From an uncultured Clostridium sp. (lineage in GTDB: Bacteria; Bacillota; Clostridia; Oscillospirales; Acutalibacteraceae), in NCBI GenBank assembly GCA_900547915.1, contig URIN01000122.1, positions 1-5,356 on the forward strand: 5,356 nucleotides of DNA, in the 5' to 3' direction. Each line of letters begins with the position of its first letter. Position 1 is the first letter of the stretch. Made by a program: the position numbers and the translations under genes. Of the stretch, positions 1-5,307 are shown one piece after another. Below the pieces are notes generated by a model that saw only the letters and a program-made list of their open reading frames with translations, did not search any database and was not told the DNA's origin.

Positions 1-69
1 TTATATAGCTGAGTATCCCTGATCTTCGATTAGATTATCAATATAAATAACCAAATCGGAGGTCTAAAT

Positions 70-468
70 ATGAAATATACATATGCGTTTTCAGATGAAG
101 AAAACACTGTAGAAATAGATAAAAAATGGGTTGATATATTAAATGAATTTGATAAAACCGAGCAGAGCAATGATCGTTCGGAACTCAGACGGAAAATTCC
201 TTTGGATGCCGATAATGCGTATAGTTCATGGCTGGAGGTGACAGATCCGTTAATAGAAAAAATTATAAACGGTGAAAGTGATCTAACAAATGAAGAGCGT
301 TTGCATATTGCCATCAATAAGCTTAAATCCAAGCAGAAGGCATTGATAAAAGCTATCTACTTTGACGGCGTTTTAGTCAGTGAATATGCGGCGAAAGAAG
401 GAGTAAAACCGTCAGCAATTTCACATCGTTTGCAAACGGCTAAAAGAAAATTGAAAAAACTTTTCTGA
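70..468 (+). CDS. Sigma-70 region-4-like helix-turn-helix protein, putative element regulator
   Basis: This 132-residue protein probably binds DNA or RNA polymerase and controls transcription of the mobile element. Residues about 72-132 resemble sigma-70 region 4: a helical stretch with the segment KLKSKQKALIKAIYFDG, then a helix-turn-helix (about 101-126, with SEYAAKEGVKPSAISHRL) and a basic tail. The N-terminal half, with SNDRSELRRKIPLD near residues 36-50, is typical of small sigma-like proteins of clostridial conjugative elements. There is no region 2, so it should not be a complete sigma factor able to melt a promoter. The ATG at 70 follows a strong GGAGG at 58-62 with 7-nt spacing. It is separated from the next credible ORF by about 500 bp of leader-like DNA. 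What it regulates is inference. Confidence 0.85.
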   Translation: MKYTYAFSDEENTVEIDKKWVDILNEFDKTEQSNDRSELRRKIPLDADNAYSSWLEVTDPLIEKIINGESDLTNEERLHIAINKLKSKQKALIKAIYFDGVLVSEYAAKEGVKPSAISHRLQTAKRKLKKLF

Positions 469-509
469 AAAATCCTCATTTTTTGCTGATTTCGTGGCTA
501 TAGGTGAAG

Positions 510-528
510 GGGTTAATTTTTTTGACCC
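510..528 (+). other. Hairpin downstream of the HTH gene
   Basis: GGGTTAA (510-516) pairs with TTGACCC (522-528) as a 7-bp stem with one G-U pair and a loop of five T residues. It lies 41 bp after the stop of the HTH gene. There is no T-run after the stem, so it does not look like a standard intrinsic terminator. It could be the first hairpin of the structured leader that follows. Confidence 0.35.
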
Positions 529-612
529 GATGAACATTGATAATTGAATATCCTTACAGTAAATACTTTCCCGTTATTGTTTCTGACGAACAGGGACAAG
601 CAGACTAAGTAC

Positions 613-639
613 AGCAAGGGCCTTTGTGGGCTCTTTGCT
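613..639 (+). promoter_or_regulatory. Terminator-like hairpin with a competing pairing partner
   Basis: AGCAAGGGCC (613-622) pairs with the stretch 629-639 as ten base pairs with one G-U and one bulged T, around a 6-nt loop. The 3' arm runs into a T- and G-rich stretch (TTTGCTTGTTGGATTT) rather than a clean T-run. Upstream, ACAAGCA (596-602) is perfectly complementary to TGCTTGT (636-642), which includes the 3' foot of this hairpin. The two pairings exclude each other, as in attenuators, but switching is only inferred. Confidence 0.4.
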
Positions 640-652
640 TGTTGGATTTAAA

Positions 653-671
653 CTGCCGGCGGTTCCGGCAG
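653..671 (+). other. Perfect 7-bp GC-rich hairpin
   Basis: CTGCCGG (653-659) and CCGGCAG (665-671) form a perfect stem closing a 5-nt loop. It is the most GC-rich local stem in the island and has no T-run after it, so it is listed as RNA structure rather than a terminator. Confidence 0.5.
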
Positions 672-697
672 GTGTGCGATGACAGATAGCGGGGATA

Positions 698-877
698 ATG
701 ATACTTCTGTCCAGTCAAAAGTCGAGCGTGATAAAACCGTCGCAACCAAAGAGGGCAGCCCGGAGAGAACCTCGGGGTGGTGAGATACCAATGATAAGAC
801 TAACCGGTCTTAGTTTACTGTATGCCCGCCAGTCAGGGGCGCCGTGGGCAAATATGACTTACACGCAAAACAACTAA
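698..877 (+). CDS. Doubtful 59-aa basic ORF inside the GC-rich island
   Basis: An ATG at 698 opens 59 codons to TAA at 875. The first half is strongly basic (for example KPSQPKRAARREPRGGE) and the second half contains LTGLSLLYARQSGAPWANM. A GGGG run at 691-694 lies only 3 nt before the ATG, too close for a good ribosome binding site. A second in-frame ATG at 791 gives a 28-aa version, and a different frame (679-783) gives another 34-aa ORF. I recognise no domain and no signal peptide. Either a short element-encoded peptide or, equally likely, an accidental ORF within a structured RNA. Confidence 0.25.
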   Translation: MILLSSQKSSVIKPSQPKRAARREPRGGEIPMIRLTGLSLLYARQSGAPWANMTYTQNN

Positions 878-883
878 ATTCAG

Positions 884-949
884 GATGAGATACAGGCGGT
901 TAAGTAGAAAATTCATTTTTTACCGACTTTGTACCGTCTGTATCTCATT
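884..949 (+). repeat. 17-bp interrupted inverted repeat with a nested hairpin
   Basis: The arm 884-900 (core ATGAGATACAGGCGGT) pairs with 933-949 (core ACCGTCTGTATCTCAT). All 17 positions pair, with two G-U pairs, one internal and one at the outer end. The 32-nt spacer holds a second inverted repeat, GTAGAAAA (904-911) with TTTTTTAC (916-923), 8 bp with one G-U and a 4-nt loop. The structure ends 9 nt before the GGAG site of the 49-aa ORF, so as RNA it could affect that ORF's translation or transcription into it. As DNA it could be a binding site for a regulator or recombinase. No clean T-run follows the 3' arm, so a simple terminator is less likely. Confidence 0.7.
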
Positions 950-969
950 GTAAATAACGGAGAATAATA

Positions 970-1119
970 ATGGATAAAACACAGGTAATAAACAATGCTT
1001 CATTTTATTTTAGTAAGAACATGCTAAAAATACTTTTTGATATGAATCTACTCACAGATAAAGAATATAACAAAATTAGTGAGATAATTGCCGAATATTA
1101 TAGTCAATTACATCTGTAA
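970..1119 (+). CDS. 49-aa SHOCT-like small protein of the mobile element
   Basis: ATG at 970 has a GGAG at 959-962 with 7-nt spacing and opens 49 codons to TAA at 1117. The translation contains SKNMLKILFDMNLLTDKEYN followed by KISEIIAEYY. The pattern of a hydrophobic helix, then N-L-L-T-D-K-E-Y, then a second helix resembles the SHOCT (short C-terminal) motif common in tiny proteins encoded next to serine recombinases in clostridial elements. There is no signal peptide, transmembrane segment or cysteine. It sits between the large inverted repeat and the first recombinase gene, 93 bp upstream of the latter, and could be a small recombination or regulatory accessory. The function is unknown; the SHOCT assignment is by eye. 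Confidence 0.65.
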   Translation: MDKTQVINNASFYFSKNMLKILFDMNLLTDKEYNKISEIIAEYYSQLHL

Positions 1120-1154
1120 ATTAATTTGCAAAAATAGCTGGATATATGGTGAAG

Positions 1155-1184
1155 TTTGTGATAGTGTTGTGCTGCAAACACAAA
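1155..1184 (+). other. Small inverted repeats ahead of the first recombinase gene
   Basis: TTTGTG (1155-1160) is complementary to CACAAA (1179-1184). Inside it GTGTT (1164-1168) is complementary to AACAC (1177-1181), so two alternative short stems are possible. The dyad lies 28 bp before the TTG start and could be an operator or leader structure. I could not assign a convincing promoter in 1120-1201. Confidence 0.3.
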
Positions 1185-1201
1185 GTAAAAAATAATTTTA
1201 T

Positions 1202-1207
1202 AAGGAG
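1202..1207 (+). promoter_or_regulatory. Ribosome binding site fixing a TTG start
   Basis: AAGGAG ends 5 nt before the TTG at 1213. There is no ATG or GTG in frame nearby that keeps the complete resolvase N-terminus, so this site supports TTG as the start of the first recombinase. Confidence 0.8.
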
Positions 1208-1212
1208 TTAAA

Positions 1213-2748
1213 TTGAAAACTGTAGAAATTATTTCTGATCCATTTGTTGAAAAGACAGAAAAAATAAGACTGGCAGCATACTGCCGCGTGTCTACAGATA
1301 AAACGGATCAACTGAATTCTTTCATAGCTCAAATCAAATACTATTCTGACTACGCAAAGAAACACACACAGTATGAACTGGTCGATATTTATGCGGACGA
1401 AGGTCTTACAGGAACGGATATGAAAAAAAGAAACGAATTTAACCGTTTGCTAAACGACTGTAAGAAAAGAAAGATAGACCGTGTTATAACAAAGTCTACA
1501 TCACGATTCGCTAGGAATACACAAGACTTTCTTATAGTAATTCGAATGCTTAAAGAGATAGGCGTTAGCGTATATTTTGAAGAACAAGGTATTGATACGG
1601 GAAAGTTAAATATGGAAATGTTTGCTGCATTCCCGGGCTTGATATCTCAGCAAGAATCTGAGAACATATCACAAAATATGCGTTGGAGTTATCAAAAAAG
1701 AATGCAGTCAGGTGAGTTTAATACCAATAATGCTCCTTATGGCTTTGTAAAGGATAACGGCGAACTATTGATTAATGATAAAGAGGCACATGTAGTACAA
1801 AGAATATTTGATATGTATATATCAGGATACGGTATGCAAAGGATAGCTAATTTGCTTAATGAAGAAAAAACGCCGCTAAGATACGGGCATACGCATTGGA
1901 CAGCAGCAACGATAAAATATTTGCTGAATAATGAAAGATATATGGGCGACGCCTTACTTCAAAAATCGTATAAAACAGAAACTCTGCCTTTCCGAAAAAT
2001 TAAGAATAGAGGTGAAAAGGCGCAGTATTATATAGAAAACAGCAATGTATCTATTATTTCAAAAGAAACATTTGAGGCTGCGCAGATGATGCAGCGTGCT
2101 CGCGCCAAAAACAGAAAGGCAAATATAAAAATATATCCTCTAAGCAAAAAAATTAAGTGTGCGGATTGCGGAAAAACATATCGCAGAATGATTGTAAACA
2201 ATACAGCATATTGGCTTTGCTCTTCCAGAGCATCTGGTATAACAAACTGTACTAATTTAAGAATTAGGGAAAAAGATATTTATGATGCATTTAATGAACT
2301 TGTTATAAAATTACAAGATAACAGAGAGAAGATTATTCTGCCAACGATCAGATATATAGAATTAATGCAAAGGAAAAACGGTGAAAATCAGCAAAAAATA
2401 TTTGCTATAGATAAGAAAATTGCTGATTATACAGCCCAAAACCACACTCTGGCAAAACTACATGCAAAGGGTGTTTTAGATAAAATTTCGTACACGCAAA
2501 GATCATCAGTTATTACTGATAAAATTATAAATCTAAGGTCAGAAAGACGAATGGTATTAAATGAAAGCGAAGAGTATGATCTGATAGCAAAACTTAAAAA
2601 TATTGATGGGATATTGCAGGAATATATCCCAAGTTCAGAATTTGTTGAGGAAGTGTTTGAACAAATTATTGAAAAAATAACACCGATGGATAACACCAGA
2701 TTAAGATTTACACTGTATAGTGGTCTCAGTTTTATAGAAAAAATATAA
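1213..2748 (+). CDS. Large serine recombinase, first of the triple cassette
   Basis: This 511-aa site-specific recombinase should cut and rejoin DNA at the element's ends through a serine-DNA intermediate. The resolvase domain spans about residues 18-165: YCRVST carries Arg25 and the nucleophile Ser27, SRFARN at 97-102 carries Arg98 and Arg101, and SQQESENIS (145-153) leads to the long helix. The recombinase DNA-binding domain runs from about 174 (APYGF) to about 300. A zinc ribbon follows with Cys316, Cys319, Cys336 and Cys346. A charged helical region at about 379-465 is the probable coiled coil that mediates synapsis in this family. The start is TTG at 1213, behind AAGGAG. The active site is intact and the length is normal. 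It is a paralogue of the third gene (both share the YFEEQGI segment). The target site is not known. Confidence 0.95.
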   Translation: MKTVEIISDPFVEKTEKIRLAAYCRVSTDKTDQLNSFIAQIKYYSDYAKKHTQYELVDIYADEGLTGTDMKKRNEFNRLLNDCKKRKIDRVITKSTSRFARNTQDFLIVIRMLKEIGVSVYFEEQGIDTGKLNMEMFAAFPGLISQQESENISQNMRWSYQKRMQSGEFNTNNAPYGFVKDNGELLINDKEAHVVQRIFDMYISGYGMQRIANLLNEEKTPLRYGHTHWTAATIKYLLNNERYMGDALLQKSYKTETLPFRKIKNRGEKAQYYIENSNVSIISKETFEAAQMMQRARAKNRKANIKIYPLSKKIKCADCGKTYRRMIVNNTAYWLCSSRASGITNCTNLRIREKDIYDAFNELVIKLQDNREKIILPTIRYIELMQRKNGENQQKIFAIDKKIADYTAQNHTLAKLHAKGVLDKISYTQRSSVITDKIINLRSERRMVLNESEEYDLIAKLKNIDGILQEYIPSSEFVEEVFEQIIEKITPMDNTRLRFTLYSGLSFIEKI

Positions 2749-2762
2749 ATATGTCATAGATT

Positions 2763-2767
2763 AAGGA
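2763..2767 (+). promoter_or_regulatory. Ribosome binding site deciding the start of the middle gene
   Basis: AAGGA lies 10 nt before TTG at 2778 but only 1 nt before the in-frame GTG at 2769. The GTG is too close to be used efficiently, so TTG 2778 is preferred. The ATG at 2767 is in another frame and closes at once. Confidence 0.55.
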
Positions 2768-2777
2768 TGTGCGACAT

Positions 2778-3701
2778 TTGAATATTAAAAACAGAAATAT
2801 TCCTTATGGCTATAAGTTTGAAAAAGGGAAAATAATAGTTGATGATTTTGAAGCTTCGATCGCCAAAAAAGTTTTTTCAGATTATATAAGTGGTTTATCA
2901 CTACTTAAGATCTCAAATATTCTGAACGATAGGAAAATTGAATATTTGCCGAATCAGGTTACTTGGAACAAAAATAAGATAAAAAGAATGATTGAAGACA
3001 AACGGTACTTAGGGACAGAAAAATACCCTCAGATTATAGAAAGTGAACTGTTTAATAGAGCAAATAAGGTCAAATTGAAACGAGATACTACGAAAAATAT
3101 AAAGCGAATTAGTTACATATATAACCTCAATATACCTGTAGTTTGCTGTGAATGTAATGGTCAGATGAAAAGGGCACATCATCCTCAGCTTAAAATTACA
3201 GAAAAGTGGATCTGTATGTGTTGTGGATGTAGTGTAAGTATACTAGATGAAGATTTATTAAACGGAATAAAAGAAATACTGAATTTTTTAATGTTAGAAC
3301 CATCGATTATAAGTTCTCATTCGGATACGGATAAAAGCATTGCAACTATCAAAACAGAAAACGAGATTAATAGAATATTGGAATCGATAGATTTTGATAG
3401 GAAATTAATGATAAACAAGATATTTGAACTAGCATCATTAAAATATGAAGATTTAGATTCAGGCAGTTATATATCGAATAAGATAAGAGCTGAGTTTGAT
3501 AAAGAAAAACTATTAACAGATATTTCGTTACCTTTATTATCTAAAACTGTTAAAGAGATACGGCTTAATAAAGATGCGGATATTCGTCTGTTGTTGAAAA
3601 ATAATCAAATTATCGGAAAGGAAGAATGTTATGGCTCAAAAAGTAGTCAGATACATTGCACCGACAATAACCGCGCAATCAGATCCCCAAAAGAAATATA
3701 A
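2778..3701 (+). CDS. Recombinase-family protein without catalytic domain, middle gene of the cassette
   Basis: About 307 aa from TTG 2778. It starts directly at a recombinase-type DNA-binding domain: IPYGY at residues 8-12, then EASIAKKVFSDYISG and VTWNKNKIKRMIEDKRYLG, which align by eye with the domain after the resolvase part of its neighbours. A cysteine cluster replaces the usual zinc ribbon: Cys123, 124 and 126, then Cys146, 148, 149 and 151. A charged helical tail follows. There is no YCRVS or SRFARN motif and no trace of them in the 29-bp gap upstream, so it cannot catalyse strand exchange alone. Proteins of this type recur between two full serine recombinases in clostridial elements, so a DNA-binding accessory is more likely than a broken gene. 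Its last 23 codons overlap the next gene in another frame, giving an atypical tail. Confidence 0.85.
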   Translation: MNIKNRNIPYGYKFEKGKIIVDDFEASIAKKVFSDYISGLSLLKISNILNDRKIEYLPNQVTWNKNKIKRMIEDKRYLGTEKYPQIIESELFNRANKVKLKRDTTKNIKRISYIYNLNIPVVCCECNGQMKRAHHPQLKITEKWICMCCGCSVSILDEDLLNGIKEILNFLMLEPSIISSHSDTDKSIATIKTENEINRILESIDFDRKLMINKIFELASLKYEDLDSGSYISNKIRAEFDKEKLLTDISLPLLSKTVKEIRLNKDADIRLLLKNNQIIGKEECYGSKSSQIHCTDNNRAIRSPKEI

Positions 3702-5250
3702 GCAGGAACGAGTAGCAGCGTATTGCCGAGTTTCAACTAAGCAGGACGAGCAGCTTAATAGTTATGAGGTACAGAAACAATATTATACGGAAAAGATCAG
3801 GAATGAACCAAAATGGTGTTTAGCCGGAATATATGCTGATAAAGGCATAACAGGAACTAGTACAAAGAACCGTGAAGCATTCAATAAAATGATTCGAGAC
3901 TGCAAAAGAGGAAAGATAGACAGAATAATTACTAAGTCTATCTCAAGGTTTGCCCGAAATACTGTAGATTGTCTTAAATATGTACGTATGCTTAAAGAAC
4001 TAAACATTGACATCTATTTTGAAGAACAAGGTATTCACAGCATTGATCCTGGTGCAGAATTCTATATTACAATCTATGGAAGCATAGCACAAAGTGAATC
4101 CGAAAATATAAGTGCCAATGTGAGATGGGGAAAAGATCAAAGTGCAAAAGAAGGTAAAGTAGTCTTCAAATATAAGAATTTTCTCGGATACAGAAAAGGA
4201 GAAGACGGAAAGCCTGAAATTGTTCCAGAAGAAGCGGAAACTGTTAAATTGATTTATGATGAATTTTTAAAAGGCAACAGTTTAGGAAATATAGCAAATG
4301 ATTTAACATCTCGTAAAATACTTACACCCAGCAAAAAAGAAAAATGGACTAGTTCAACAATAAGATCAATCTTGTCGAATGAAAAATATATCGGGGATGC
4401 AGTAATAAATAAAACTTATGTTCTTGATTGTATTAGTAAAAAAGTTAAGTCAAACAATGGTGAGAGACCTAAGTATTATGTCGAAAACAATCACCCTGCA
4501 ATCATTGATAGGAATACCTTTAACCAAGTTCAAGAAGAACTAGCAAGACGGGTAAGTATGCAAAAAGTCAAATTTGTCGGCACAAAAACGCAACAAGGTA
4601 AATATTCAAGTAAATATGCACTCACTGGATTACTTATCTGCGGTGAGTGCGGCACACCGTACAGACGTTGTACTTGGACTATGAAAGATAAAAATAAAAA
4701 AATTGTTTGGAGATGTATAAACAGACTCGATTACGGTAAAAAATACTGTAAACATTCGCCTAGTGTAGAAGAAGATGTATTGCATAATGCAATCATGTCT
4801 GCAATATTGAAAACAGCAAAAGAAAATCCCAAATTGCTAAAAAAATTAAAATCCCATATTGCTATGGGACTTAATACAGAAATAGATGACAACAGTATAG
4901 AACTCAAAATAAGAATTGCAGAAATTGACGAAGAATTTGAGAAATTAATTAACGAAACTACATCTGACAATGAAAATGACAGTAGCAGAGATCAAGTAAT
5001 GGAAAAACTGCTTACTGAGAAAATTAAATTAAAGCAACAACTCGAAAAAATTGAAACATCGAAGATCAACAAACAGTTTACCGAAACAAGACTTAATGAG
5101 ATATATTCAGTTATTGATCTTCTGCAGAATCATCCGCTTACATATGATGATCAGGTCGTTAGAGATGTGTTGGAGTGCATAGTAGTTGAATCTAAAGACA
5201 AGATCAAAGTCGTTTTTAAAGGCGGGTTGGAAACTATCGCAATTATGTAA
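3631..5250 (+). CDS. Large serine recombinase, third of the triple cassette
   Basis: This 539-aa recombinase has an intact active site: Arg33 and Ser35 in YCRVST, and SRFARN at 105-110 with Arg106 and Arg109. SIAQSESENIS marks the end of the catalytic domain. The recombinase domain starts near residue 184 (FLGY) and contains IVPEEAETVKLIYDEF and KWTSSTIRSILSNEKYIGDAV. The zinc ribbon is Cys337, Cys340, Cys362 and Cys373. A charged coiled-coil region covers about 423-495 and the chain ends with a beta-rich segment. ATG 3631 has AAGGAAG at 3618-3624, so it can be translated despite starting inside the middle gene. It resembles TnpX/TndX-type large serine recombinases of clostridial transposons in general layout. 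It may act with the first recombinase, but whether both are needed is not visible. Confidence 0.95.
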   Translation: MAQKVVRYIAPTITAQSDPQKKYKQERVAAYCRVSTKQDEQLNSYEVQKQYYTEKIRNEPKWCLAGIYADKGITGTSTKNREAFNKMIRDCKRGKIDRIITKSISRFARNTVDCLKYVRMLKELNIDIYFEEQGIHSIDPGAEFYITIYGSIAQSESENISANVRWGKDQSAKEGKVVFKYKNFLGYRKGEDGKPEIVPEEAETVKLIYDEFLKGNSLGNIANDLTSRKILTPSKKEKWTSSTIRSILSNEKYIGDAVINKTYVLDCISKKVKSNNGERPKYYVENNHPAIIDRNTFNQVQEELARRVSMQKVKFVGTKTQQGKYSSKYALTGLLICGECGTPYRRCTWTMKDKNKKIVWRCINRLDYGKKYCKHSPSVEEDVLHNAIMSAILKTAKENPKLLKKLKSHIAMGLNTEIDDNSIELKIRIAEIDEEFEKLINETTSDNENDSSRDQVMEKLLTEKIKLKQQLEKIETSKINKQFTETRLNEIYSVIDLLQNHPLTYDDQVVRDVLECIVVESKDKIKVVFKGGLETIAIM

Positions 5251-5272
5251 TAGCATAATAAATAATTAGAGT

Positions 5273-5307
5273 AAGAGTATAGGTCTTTAGAATAGCCTAT
5301 GCTCTTT
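5273..5307 (+). terminator. Probable intrinsic terminator after the recombinase cassette, truncated
   Basis: AAGAGTATAGG (5273-5283) pairs with CCTATGCTCTT (5296-5306) over 11 bp with one G-U pair and a 12-nt loop. It begins 22 bp after the stop of the last recombinase gene. T residues follow (5305-5307), but the adapter begins at 5308, so the length of the T-run cannot be seen. It could also belong to a recombinase binding site near the element end. Confidence 0.6.

Larger units (their letters stand above)
589..877 (+). ncRNA. Candidate structured RNA or leader: GC-rich, multi-hairpin island
   Basis: Within an AT-rich element this gene-poor stretch rises to about 53% GC (116 of 220 bases over 641-860). 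It can form a row of local hairpins on the + strand: 613-639; 653-671 (perfect 7-bp stem); 681-711 (8 bp with one bulge); about 759-776 (CCCG/CGGG core with a bulge); 778-790; 795-812 (6 bp, TAAGAC/GTCTTA); and 823-850 (7 bp, TGCCCGC/GTGGGCA with one G-U). Short ORFs overlap it in different frames, which fits a GC-rich RNA with few stop codons at least as well as a protein. It matches no RNA class I can recognise. A group II intron was considered because GTGTG follows a hairpin at 672, but no domain V or reverse transcriptase is visible. Boundaries are approximate. Possible roles are an attenuator-like leader for the recombinase genes, an independent RNA, or a cis-acting DNA site. Confidence 0.4.
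1..5307 (+). mobile_element. Partial integrative mobile element: regulator, leader region and triple serine-recombinase module
   Basis: Three consecutive recombinase-family genes, two with intact serine-recombinase active sites, preceded by a small HTH regulator and a tiny accessory ORF, all on one strand, mark the integration/excision end of an ICE or IME from a Firmicute. In elements of this kind the last recombinase gene usually lies close to one element end, so the true boundary is probably just beyond 5307, but no attachment site can be defined because the sequence stops in adapter. The left side also runs off the window. No mobilisation, conjugation or cargo gene is visible, so ICE and IME cannot be separated. 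The coordinates are window limits, not element ends. Confidence 0.8.

Noticed and set aside
30..332. Reverse-strand ORF of 100 codons.
   Set aside because: It lies antisense over the HTH gene, has no recognisable domain, and the + strand gene has a strong ribosome binding site and a clear fold.
451..468. Programmed -1 frameshift at the A-rich run near the end of the HTH gene.
   Set aside because: The reading frame is AAA AAA C, not the A AAA AAC arrangement needed for a standard slippery heptamer.
544..651. TTG-started 35-codon ORF ahead of the GC-rich island.
   Set aside because: No ribosome binding site, and it runs through the strong hairpin 613-639; more likely part of the leader RNA.
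672..877. 5' end of a group II intron, suggested by GTGTG after a hairpin (the insertion pattern of class C introns).
   Set aside because: No reverse transcriptase, no domain V and no recognisable intron 3' end in the window.
1573..1593. 21-bp exact repeat shared with 4015-4035, possibly a recombination site.
   Set aside because: It encodes the same conserved YFEEQGI segment in both paralogous recombinases and is explained by protein conservation.
2427..2696. Reverse-strand ORF of 89 codons.
   Set aside because: Antisense shadow of the coiled-coil part of the first recombinase, with no family resemblance.
2769..2771. GTG as start of the middle recombinase gene.
   Set aside because: It is only 1 nt from AAGGA; TTG at 2778 has a usable spacing and starts just before the conserved IPYGY.
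2749..3701. Middle recombinase as a 5'-truncated pseudogene.
   Set aside because: It has its own ribosome binding site, a long intact frame, and starts at a domain boundary; proteins of this form recur in this position. No resolvase remnant is seen upstream.
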